A stretch of DNA of 64,000 bases, from contig CAJMLV010000005.1 in the NCBI GenBank assembly GCA_905214345.1, positions 39,259 through 103,258 on the forward strand. Reading direction: 5' to 3'. Shown here in pieces: positions 50,631 through 58,207 of the stretch. The translations under genes and the position numbers were made by a program. The stretch's first letter is position 1, and every line of letters begins with the position of its first letter. Source of the DNA: an uncultured bacterium (GTDB lineage: Bacteria > Bacillota > Clostridia > Oscillospirales > Ruminococcaceae). Below the pieces are notes generated by a model, which was given only the letters and a program-made list of their open reading frames with translations, was not told the origin of the DNA and did no database searches.

Positions 50631-50727
50631 AAAAAAAGATGACGCCCTGCAAGCAGGGCGTCAGAGCTTTACGGTATACTACCTTATTGTAGCAACCATA
50701 ACAGTTCTTGGTATGGTATAAGAACTG
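50631..50727 (-). ncRNA. tracrRNA of the type II-C system
   Basis: Read on the minus strand, the 5' part contains a 21-base exact anti-repeat (complement of repeat bases 15-35), an internal mismatch bulge and then CTACAAT pairing with the repeat start GTTGTAG. After this comes GGTTGCTACAATAAGG, the same nexus start as in the Neisseria meningitidis tracrRNA, then a second stem (GGTAGTATACC), AGCTCT, and a terminator stem GACGCCCTG / CAGGGCGTC followed by T7. Length about 97 nt. It is transcribed in the same direction as cas9, just upstream. Confidence 0.93.
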
Positions 50728-50732
50728 ACTAT

Positions 50733-50761
50733 AGTATAGCAAACTCAGGCCCCGTTGTAAA
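50733..50761 (-). promoter_or_regulatory. tracrRNA promoter
   Basis: On the minus strand TTTACA (50761-50756), 17-base spacer, TATACT (50738-50733), placing the start near 50727, just before the anti-repeat. Confidence 0.85.
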
Positions 50762-50877
50762 GACATTCTATTTCATTTCCAACAATTTATCTTGAAACAA
50801 TAATAACATGGCCATAGAATGATTGCTATACCTATTTTTGATTGGCATATTTTCTTTACTCAAAAATTGCCACGGCT

Positions 50878-50990
50878 TTGTCCGTTCCTTGTCCGTGCAA
50901 GTAATTTCGCAAAATGTAAAATAGGGTCCACCCTATTTTACATTTCAGGCGCAATCGGCAGAAAACAAGCGAAAATCAAAGGCCGATTAT
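50878..50990. repeat. 113-bp element-end repeat, copy 1
   Basis: Begins TTGTCCGTT, contains a 13-bp-arm palindrome (GTAAAATAGGGT / ACCCTATTTTAC) and ends with AATCGGC ... GCCGATT around a 21-base loop. Nearly identical to 63757-63870, which lies just inside the tRNA-fMet fragment. Confidence 0.9.
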
Positions 50991-51012
50991 GCCGGATTTG
51001 AACCGTTCGAAA

Positions 51013-51074
51013 GTGAATGGGAGTCAAGCTTCATCCGATCTCACCGGATCGTTCAGAACTTGACTCCCATTCAC
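51013..51074. repeat. 16-bp perfect inverted repeat with inner stem
   Basis: GTGAATGGGAGTCAAG and its exact inverse complement 30 bases apart, with a smaller ATCCG/CGGAT stem inside. No T-tract. Directly follows the 113-bp repeat; may be a recombination or origin-like site, or a structured RNA. Confidence 0.7.
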
Positions 51075-51227
51075 CAATGTTGCAGTATTATTTACGCACC
51101 ATCGGGGACGAGACTATCAGGACCTACTACTTAAGGCTCAGTTACTCTACCAAGTAGGCATTCTTATTCGCGTATACTTTCACGCTGCCAAAGGCTCTTG
51201 GTTCGCTTTCTAACATTAAGTCATCTA

Positions 51228-52028
51228 TTACTCCAAATTGGACATCATATCATTCACCAAGATTCTTTGCTGTTGTATTGTCCAATGCTCTTGTAAGAAA
51301 TCCGCAAGTTCATGCTTGCCCAGCTGCATCCAGGACTGTGCTTCTTTGCCAGCCAGAATAGGATAGAACCAAACGCCATTGCTCTGAGCCGCTTTCCAGT
51401 CACCGGGGGCATCCCCGATCATCAGGACATCCCCGTCACCATAGCCTTCTGCTTTTGCGCAGGCAATGCACTGAGTTTTACTGCCGTCATTCTGAGAATA
51501 ATACCGCCTCACATAGCCGTCCAGTCCACCGGCTTTCCATTCCTGCAAAATAGCGTCCCGATTAGCGGAGGAAACGACCACTATATCGGCAAAATCGGCT
51601 GCAGAAGCCAAGCAATCCGCAACATTGGCAAAAGGCTGAGCTAGAGGCAGCGCACTGATTTTTTCGTTCACACGCTGGGACCATTCCAGCGCTTGGCGGA
51701 ATACAAGAGGTGCACCGTCCCTCACACATTTTTCCACCGCGCTGTTGGAAAGTTCCTCTGCCCGGGTGGTCCAGTGAACAAATTCTTGCACCTGCTGCGA
51801 AGGCACACTGCTCTCAATCTGCTGCAGAATAGCAGCCACACCCGCAAAACGGTTGATGCCCCTTTGCGCGGAGAAAAGATTGATTTTTTCCCATCGGCGC
51901 TGCACTTCCGCATCGGGTATAGAAAATTTCCACACCTCATGCAGAGCCGGGCCAAAGCACAAGCGGTGCTTGGTATTCATGGAATCAATGGCGCAACCGT
52001 CGGAGTCTATGCAGAGAAGTTTTTTCAT
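51228..52028 (-). CDS. HAD-superfamily hydrolase
   Basis: A 266-residue cytoplasmic HAD phosphatase: nucleophile motif I IDSDG (D8, D10), motif II VVVSSAN, a Lys before motif IV (KTQCIACAKAEG) and motif IV MIGDAPGD. A helical cap lies at about 20-130. Last gene of the glycan operon, 12 bases after the GH88 gene, so it may dephosphorylate a sugar phosphate from that pathway. Substrate not deducible. Confidence 0.85.
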   Translation of the reverse strand: MKKLLCIDSDGCAIDSMNTKHRLCFGPALHEVWKFSIPDAEVQRRWEKINLFSAQRGINRFAGVAAILQQIESSVPSQQVQEFVHWTTRAEELSNSAVEKCVRDGAPLVFRQALEWSQRVNEKISALPLAQPFANVADCLASAADFADIVVVSSANRDAILQEWKAGGLDGYVRRYYSQNDGSKTQCIACAKAEGYGDGDVLMIGDAPGDWKAAQSNGVWFYPILAGKEAQSWMQLGKHELADFLQEHWTIQQQRILVNDMMSNLE

Positions 52029-52040
52029 CTCCGTTCCTCC

Positions 52041-53150
52041 TTACCAAGCCCGGAATGCCTTCTGGCGCAGCCACAGCAACGATTCCACCAGGAAATAGTC
52101 ACCATAGATGATAGGCACGTGGGTGTCTTCATGACCGTAGGCTGCGGTGCCATTCTGCAGAATACCGTCGCGGACAGGGTCCCAATCGCAGTGGCCGTCC
52201 AAGAGAGCCTGCAGCATCTTTTCCGCCGCCCGGCGGTACAGGGGGCGCTCCTCTGCCGTCACCAGCTCTTCCAGCGCCAGCAATCCGCAGACTGTGCAGG
52301 CCGTAGCGGTGGTATCCAGATACACTGGCGTCTGCGGCGAACGGAAATCCACCCGGGATACCCAGCCATCCTCGGCCACGTTGGCGATAAAGTAGTTGGC
52401 AGCGCGGCGGGCAGCATCTAGATACCGCTGTTCTCCAGTATGGGCCGCCGAGATAGCATAGCCGTACACGGCCCAAGCCTGGCCGCGGCTCCAGGAAGAG
52501 CCCTCGCTATATCCCTGCCCCGCCGGGCAGGAAAGCAGCTCTCCCGAATCCGGGTCCAGTACCGCTATGTGGTTGGTGCTGCCGTCCGGCCGCGCCAGCA
52601 CGCGCAGCGCCGTATCCGCATGGGCCCGGGCGATCTGCCCGAAACGGGGATCTCCAGTTTCCTCACTGGCCCAGTACAGCAGGCTCAGATTCATCAGACA
52701 ATCCACGATCATCCAACCGGGCTTGTCTAGGTTCCAGGCCCGGATGTACTGCCCGTTCAGGTTGAAACGGCCAGCCAGCAGCGTGGCCGCATGAAGGGCC
52801 CGCACCCGACTTTTCTCGTTGCCAGTCAGGCTATAATCTGCCACGGCGGAAAGCCGCCACATAAATCCCACATCGTGGTGTAGCCCCAGGAAGTTTTCCA
52901 TCGCTTCGTCCAGCCAGCCCTCGGTCTTTTCCGCCACCCGGCGGTAGAGTGGGTCATGCGTGGCATGATACATCTGCCACAACATCCCCGCCCAGAAGCC
53001 GTTAGTCCACCAGGAAAGATTTTTCTGCCGCATATCGGTTTCGTACCGGCCGTCATGGGCAATATAGGGGATTTTATCGGCGTTGCGCTCCATTTCGGCA
53101 CGGAGCTTTCGGTCCAGCACTTCCATCAGCGAATCGTCATAGATATTCAC
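52041..53150 (-). CDS. GH88 unsaturated glucuronyl hydrolase
   Basis: A 369-residue (alpha/alpha)6-barrel enzyme that splits unsaturated glucuronic acid from oligosaccharides made by polysaccharide lyases. Motifs fit Bacillus UGL: LSWWTNGFWAGMLW, LHHDVGFMW (substrate-side Asp), GWMIVDCLMNLSLLYWAS (catalytic Asp) and GYSEGSSWSRGQAWAVYG. The GTG at 53150 overlaps the regulator stop (GTGA) and has AGAAGG upstream; the longer frame to 53246 is read-through. No signal peptide: it acts on imported oligosaccharides. Product is converted to KDG by enzymes not in this window. Confidence 0.9.
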   Translation of the reverse strand: MNIYDDSLMEVLDRKLRAEMERNADKIPYIAHDGRYETDMRQKNLSWWTNGFWAGMLWQMYHATHDPLYRRVAEKTEGWLDEAMENFLGLHHDVGFMWRLSAVADYSLTGNEKSRVRALHAATLLAGRFNLNGQYIRAWNLDKPGWMIVDCLMNLSLLYWASEETGDPRFGQIARAHADTALRVLARPDGSTNHIAVLDPDSGELLSCPAGQGYSEGSSWSRGQAWAVYGYAISAAHTGEQRYLDAARRAANYFIANVAEDGWVSRVDFRSPQTPVYLDTTATACTVCGLLALEELVTAEERPLYRRAAEKMLQALLDGHCDWDPVRDGILQNGTAAYGHEDTHVPIIYGDYFLVESLLWLRQKAFRAW

Positions 53151-54742
53151 GTTGTACCTTCTTTCCAGTCTTTGGGATACACTCCCACATGTTTTTTGAA
53201 CAGTTCGGAAAAATACTTTTTGTCGTGATACCCCACCAGTTCGCACACTTCGTACACCCGGATATTGCCGCCGGACAAAAGTTCCTTGGCCCGTTCCATC
53301 CGTACGGTGGTGAGATACTCGTTAAAATTGACCCCCAACACCTCCTTGAAGGAGATGGAAAGATATGCGGGGCTGACAAAGGCCAGCGCGGCCATGTTTT
53401 TCAGGTTGATATTTTCGGCATAGTTCTGGTCAATATATCGCTTAACCTTGTACACCCCCGCCGCGATCTGGGATGCATTTTCGTCCATCTGGTCCTTCAG
53501 ATAGGCTGTCAGACTGTCAAACCATTCCCGCAGCGCCGGAATGTTTCGTTTGCTGCGGAACTGGTCCAGCGCACTGGCCACATGCAGATACTGGTCCAAG
53601 TCACATTCATGGAACAGGCGCAACAAAAAGGACAACAGGTGTTCCCGCAGCCTGACGGAGGGGGCCTCGGTCATGCCCATCAGCCGGTCAAACAGTTCAT
53701 CCATCACTCGGCGGGCCTGATTCAATTCCCGGCGGCGGAGCAGCTGGATCGCTTCATCCTGCAGGTTGTAGGGATACTTCTGTTCCCAGCCCACGGTTTC
53801 GCCTGGCAGCCGGCAAACGGAAAAAACAGTCGGCTTGTCCATAAAGAAGTTGCGTTCCATAGCCCGCACCGCATCTTCCCAACTTGTACGCAGTTCGCCT
53901 GCATCGGCGGCACAGCTACCGATACCTCCGGCCAGGGAAACATGCAAGATCTCGCTGCACTTGTCCGCCAGAGAGGCGACCAACGCCTCCACCCGGCTGT
54001 TGACCTCCGCCCGAGTGCTCTGGCCGGGATAGTTCAAAAGAAATGCCAGCCGGTCTTCGCCCAGGTCCACACATTCACAGGGGAAGGAAGCCCGGATCAG
54101 TTCCAGGCCGATGTTGGACACGGCATAGCGCATGAGTTCCTGCTCATCGGAAGCGGGAACTTCGTCCCCATCCTCCGTCAGAGACACCACCGCAAACAGA
54201 AGGTGGTCCGGGTTCAGGTCAAAGCCCAGTTCCGTCAGCTGGGTGCACAGGGATTTCTGCTTCAGCGTTTTCCCCTGGGCCAGACTTTCCAGCCACTGCC
54301 GCCTAAGAGCGGGCAAGCTGCGCTGGTACCGGCGCCACTCCTCGATCTGGGCATCCTTATCCCGGCGGTGCTGCACCGCAATTTTGTATTCGCGGTCGAT
54401 CAACTCCTGGATGGCTTCCACCCGGACCGGCTTGGTCAGGTACTCCACCGCCCCCAGGCGCAGGGCTTCCCTGGCATAGGCAAAATCTTCGTACCCGGTC
54501 AACAGAACTACCCGGGTTTCCACGCCGTGCTCTTTCAGAGCGGCCATCAATTCCAATCCCGTCATAAAAGGCATACGAATGTCCGTTATTACCAGATCCG
54601 GCTTATTGTCCAGGCAATAAGCCAACGCATCGGCACCGTTGAAAAATCCGTGCATCTGAACATCTCGTGCCTTCCAGTCCACCGCCGCAGCAATTCCCCG
54701 GACAATGTCCTTTTTATCGTCGACCAAAACCACATCCATCAT
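53147..54742 (-). CDS. YesN-type response regulator, AraC output
   Basis: A 531-residue regulator with receiver D8/D9, D54 (VITDIRMPF), T82 and K104, a central helical region, and an AraC double helix-turn-helix at the C-terminus (LKNMAALAFVSPAYLSISFKEVLGVNFNEY, YEVCELVGYHDKKYFSELFKKHVGVYP). Overlaps the kinase gene by four bases and GH88 by four. Same type as the island 1 regulator but clearly a different sequence. Confidence 0.93.
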   Translation of the reverse strand: MMDVVLVDDKKDIVRGIAAAVDWKARDVQMHGFFNGADALAYCLDNKPDLVITDIRMPFMTGLELMAALKEHGVETRVVLLTGYEDFAYAREALRLGAVEYLTKPVRVEAIQELIDREYKIAVQHRRDKDAQIEEWRRYQRSLPALRRQWLESLAQGKTLKQKSLCTQLTELGFDLNPDHLLFAVVSLTEDGDEVPASDEQELMRYAVSNIGLELIRASFPCECVDLGEDRLAFLLNYPGQSTRAEVNSRVEALVASLADKCSEILHVSLAGGIGSCAADAGELRTSWEDAVRAMERNFFMDKPTVFSVCRLPGETVGWEQKYPYNLQDEAIQLLRRRELNQARRVMDELFDRLMGMTEAPSVRLREHLLSFLLRLFHECDLDQYLHVASALDQFRSKRNIPALREWFDSLTAYLKDQMDENASQIAAGVYKVKRYIDQNYAENINLKNMAALAFVSPAYLSISFKEVLGVNFNEYLTTVRMERAKELLSGGNIRVYEVCELVGYHDKKYFSELFKKHVGVYPKDWKEGTT

Positions 54743-56442
54743 TTCATTGCCTCATTTCCCGGTTTCATCCCGCACAGCTCTTTTCGAATCCGGATTTCGA
54801 TTTCCGTCTTCTGGTATGCTTCGCTCTGTATCAGCAGCTCCGCCGCCAGGCCATAGTGAGCGGACAGGCGCTCTTCAATATTTTTAAGTGCAAAACCAGC
54901 ATACGGGCTGCGCCCTTGCTGCGATTCCGACAATGCAAAACCGCAGCCGTTATCCGCCACCTTCAAATGAAGATAATGCTCGTCCGCATCCACACTGATC
55001 CAGATCATACCACCCCGCTCCATATTCTCGAAGCCGTGGTTGATACTGTTCTCTACCAAAGGCTGCAGCAGAACTTTGACCACCAGATACTCGTCCGGCA
55101 CATTGCATCGAATCTCATAGTCAAACTTATCGCTGAAAATAATCTTCTGGATGCCCAGATAGTCCTGCACGTGGCGCAGTTCCTGGGACAAAGGAATGTA
55201 TTCCGAGCCTTTGGAAAGGCCGATGCGAAGCATATCCGATAACTTCTCTACAATCATGCCGATATCTCTTTGGCGTCCGGACAACGCGTACCAGTATACC
55301 GAATCCAAGGTGTTATAGAGGAAGTGTGGGTTAATCTGCGCCTGCAGTACCTTCATTTCCGCCAGACGCTTTTTCTGCTCGCTTAAGGATATCTGCCGGT
55401 TCTTTTCTTCCAGCGCGGCAATATTCTGCTGAATCTGTCTGGTCATATCGTTGAGGGTACGGCCCAACAGGCCCAGTTCATCCGCCCCCGTCACGCCGGT
55501 ACGGGCTGAATAATCTCCCCTGGCCACCCTCTCGGTGGTCAGGGTCAAGCTACGCAGTGGTCGCAGAATGCTCTGAGCCACAAAGTAGGACAGAAGCAGG
55601 CACACCACCAAAATTGCCGCCGACGCCACCAACATATTGGCCAGCGACTCGTTTCTGCTGGCATACAGACGGCTGCGCTCCATCACGCAACATAAACTCC
55701 ACCCGCTGATTTCCAGTTCAGTATCGTTCACCACATAGGCCGTGTCATCGAAAGCCCGGGGAAACTGTTCATCGCCGTACAGCACATTATCTCCACTGTG
55801 CAGCACCAGGGCACACCCCAAGGATTGTTCCAGCCGATGGATATGCCCAAACAGTTCCTGGGCATCCAGATTGACCAGGATATAAGCTTCCCGGGTTTCG
55901 GAAAAGCTGCCGGTGGGCACACGCATGACCATGGGCAGGACCGTTTTGCCGGTACTTTCGTTGGTGATGGCAGTGTCCGTCCAGTAGGCCAGCTGGCTTT
56001 CCTGCGCGGCCTGCAGCAAGGGGGTCATGTCGTAGCTGACTTCGTGCAGGTCATCTGTAAAGACCTTGCCCTGAACCGTCAATGCCACCGACTCAATATA
56101 AGTGCTCTGGGATTTGAGGGACGCCAGCATGGAGATGATCACATCCTGAGCCTGGATATATTTGGCCAGGTCCCCGTCCAGATCCGTGAGCAGCGCCGCC
56201 TGCAAGCTCTGGTCCAGCAGGCTGAAATGCACCAGCGCCACCAGATTCCGCAGTTCCGCGCTGACATAGCGGGAGGTTTCGGTCACTGTCTGTTCGATGA
56301 TCTGACTGACCTTGTTCTCATAGCTGTTCTGCACGGCTACGGTTCCCGCCGTCATCAGCCCCAGGCCCATCAACAGCACCGTTACCAGAGGGATGCACAG
56401 GATCTTCTGCGCCAGGCTCGCTTTCATAAACCAGCGTTTCAA
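54739..56442 (-). CDS. YesM-type sensor histidine kinase
   Basis: A 567-residue kinase: TM helix at about 13-36, extracytoplasmic sensor region to about 265, TM at 268-290, HAMP at about 291-345, His box QINPHFLYNT with H373, N-box ENSINHGFENMERGG and DNGCGFALS. Partner of the overlapping regulator; likely senses the oligosaccharide or a binding-protein complex and activates the operon. Confidence 0.93.
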   Translation of the reverse strand: MKRWFMKASLAQKILCIPLVTVLLMGLGLMTAGTVAVQNSYENKVSQIIEQTVTETSRYVSAELRNLVALVHFSLLDQSLQAALLTDLDGDLAKYIQAQDVIISMLASLKSQSTYIESVALTVQGKVFTDDLHEVSYDMTPLLQAAQESQLAYWTDTAITNESTGKTVLPMVMRVPTGSFSETREAYILVNLDAQELFGHIHRLEQSLGCALVLHSGDNVLYGDEQFPRAFDDTAYVVNDTELEISGWSLCCVMERSRLYASRNESLANMLVASAAILVVCLLLSYFVAQSILRPLRSLTLTTERVARGDYSARTGVTGADELGLLGRTLNDMTRQIQQNIAALEEKNRQISLSEQKKRLAEMKVLQAQINPHFLYNTLDSVYWYALSGRQRDIGMIVEKLSDMLRIGLSKGSEYIPLSQELRHVQDYLGIQKIIFSDKFDYEIRCNVPDEYLVVKVLLQPLVENSINHGFENMERGGMIWISVDADEHYLHLKVADNGCGFALSESQQGRSPYAGFALKNIEERLSAHYGLAAELLIQSEAYQKTEIEIRIRKELCGMKPGNEAMK

Positions 56443-56524
56443 GAGAGGTCCTCCTTCAAAGCGACATTATTTTTCTCTTCCAATTTCGATTATAGCCGCT
56501 TTGAAGCATCCGTACAAGCAAGTG

Positions 56525-58207
56525 TCAGGGAGTAATCCGGACCGTGAAGGCGGTTCCGGCGCTCAGTTTCCAGCGGTGTTCCTGCGCCAGAAGACCGCCG
56601 GCCGGCGAGAAGCATACCGCTTTCTCGGGTGATGCGGGTTCCGCCGCGCCCCCTGCCATGGGCAATAGGAAACAGCAGTCCGGACAGGAGGTCCATACCT
56701 CGATTTCCAGGCATTCCGGCCGGAAGCGATACCCCAATCGGTATTCCCCCTGCTCCGCCATGGCATCTCCCTGTATACGGGACAAAGTACCCCGGGCTTC
56801 CAGGTAAACGCCGCCTTCTTCCGAAACAGCCCGAATCACAGCGGTGTTGTCCCAGCAGCTAGCCCACAACTCCCCTGCCCGGCGGCACTCCACCCGCGGG
56901 GTCAGGCTTTTCTGCAGTTCCCGGTCCGTGAGCTGCTGCATGTTATGGGCTTCATACAGCGAGTAGCGGGTCATGCTTGATGCGATCATCAGGCCGTTCT
57001 TTTTGTGCCAGAGAAGAGAGAGTGTTCCACCGGATGCATGTCCGCCCAGGTGGTAGGTAAAATCGTAAGCGGTCACATCGGCATACCAGTCGCCCAGATG
57101 GACGCGCCAGGTGTCGATGGTGGGATAGTATTTCAGGGCGGGAGCCGCCTCACAGGGCAGAGGTGCATCCCCCTGCGGGATCAGGTCCTCGTCCAGCAGT
57201 TCCGCCAGCACCCGCGCGTGGGAAAAGCTGTGGTGGAGGCAGGCCCGGACTCCCACCTTGGGGTAGTCGGGTCCACCGGCAAGCAGGCCGTCCCGGCTGC
57301 AGCGGCACATCAGTTCCAGATTGCGCGCAGCAGCTGCCGCACACTGTGGGTCCGTCTTGCCGAAATGGGCATAGGGCGCAATGCAGCCTTCCGACGTGCG
57401 GCTTCCCCAGTAGGTCCACTTGAAGTTGCGCGTGCCGAAGCTGTTGTCCCATCCGCCGTCGGGAAGCATAAACTCCAGATGGTCTTTCAAAGTCTTTTTT
57501 ATCCAGCGGTACACATCCTCATTGCCGCGCTGGCGGGCGTACAGCAACAGAAGAGGCAGGCTTTCCTCCACATTGTAGCCAATGTCCACCGGCCGACACC
57601 CCTTGGCGGTCAGGCTTTCGATGGGTTTGCCCTCACCGTAAAATAAGCCGTCCGCTTCAACGTGGGTCACCGCGTAGCGGGCCATGCGGTCCGCATGTTC
57701 CAGGTATGCTTCGCAGTGAAAATAGTTCCCCAACAGAGCCAGACTTCCGGCGGCTGCGGCGTTGTAGTTGATATTGCTGTCAAAGTGTTCGTCGATATGA
57801 GTCAGGATCCAATCGCCGTGGGCCCGCAGCCGCTGTTTCCATCGCTGTTTTTCCTCTGCCGTGAGAAGATGCCCGTGCCGACGCAGCGCATCGCAGAGGG
57901 ATACCGCCGCAAAAACGGTGATTCCCTTCCACATACTTTGACCATCATTGAGCATAGCGCCGTCAGAACAGAATAGGCTCTCGCTCCAGTCAAACAATTT
58001 TCTGGCCGCATCCAAGTATTCTTGCCGTCCCAGGCGGTCGCACAGGGTCATCAGCGGATAGACCAATTCGCCGCAGCGGCCATGGATGGTCTGACATGCG
58101 GGGCACAGCAAGGCGCCATCCAGCTGCGGGTCTCCGGTATTCTTGATCTGGTATTGCAGCAGCGCATCACACCAGCTTTGCAGCAGCGCGCACACATCCG
58201 TTTGCAA
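56525..58207 (-). CDS. Heparinase II/III-like (alpha/alpha) toroid protein, candidate polysaccharide lyase
   Basis: A 560-residue protein. The TTG at 58207 with AGGGAGGA six bases upstream is the best start; the frame overlaps the GH3 gene by 41 bases. The N-terminal ~340 residues look like an alpha/alpha-barrel (GRCGELVYPLMTLCDRLG, FDSNINYNAAAAGSLALLGNYF, RPVDIGYNVEESLPLLLLYA, DGGWDNSFGTRNFKWTYWGSRTSEG). The rest is beta-rich, as in heparinase II/III-type lyases. No signal peptide. Neighbours GH3 and GH88 favour action on a uronic-acid glycan. Exact family uncertain; a hydrolase is possible. Confidence 0.65.
   Translation of the reverse strand: MQTDVCALLQSWCDALLQYQIKNTGDPQLDGALLCPACQTIHGRCGELVYPLMTLCDRLGRQEYLDAARKLFDWSESLFCSDGAMLNDGQSMWKGITVFAAVSLCDALRRHGHLLTAEEKQRWKQRLRAHGDWILTHIDEHFDSNINYNAAAAGSLALLGNYFHCEAYLEHADRMARYAVTHVEADGLFYGEGKPIESLTAKGCRPVDIGYNVEESLPLLLLYARQRGNEDVYRWIKKTLKDHLEFMLPDGGWDNSFGTRNFKWTYWGSRTSEGCIAPYAHFGKTDPQCAAAAARNLELMCRCSRDGLLAGGPDYPKVGVRACLHHSFSHARVLAELLDEDLIPQGDAPLPCEAAPALKYYPTIDTWRVHLGDWYADVTAYDFTYHLGGHASGGTLSLLWHKKNGLMIASSMTRYSLYEAHNMQQLTDRELQKSLTPRVECRRAGELWASCWDNTAVIRAVSEEGGVYLEARGTLSRIQGDAMAEQGEYRLGYRFRPECLEIEVWTSCPDCCFLLPMAGGAAEPASPEKAVCFSPAGGLLAQEHRWKLSAGTAFTVRITP

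Larger units (their letters stand above)
50762..51227. other. Gene-free boundary region inside island 2
   Basis: About 465 bases without a gene. It contains the left copy of the 113-bp repeat (50878-50990), a 16-bp inverted repeat (51013-51074) and a weaker stem near 51128-51156 (CCTACT / AAGTAGG). Read as the junction of two elements. Confidence 0.6.

Noticed and set aside
50695..50721. An isolated extra CRISPR repeat upstream of cas9
   Set aside because: It is the anti-repeat of the tracrRNA: mismatches fall in the bulge region and it is followed by nexus and terminator stems, not a spacer.
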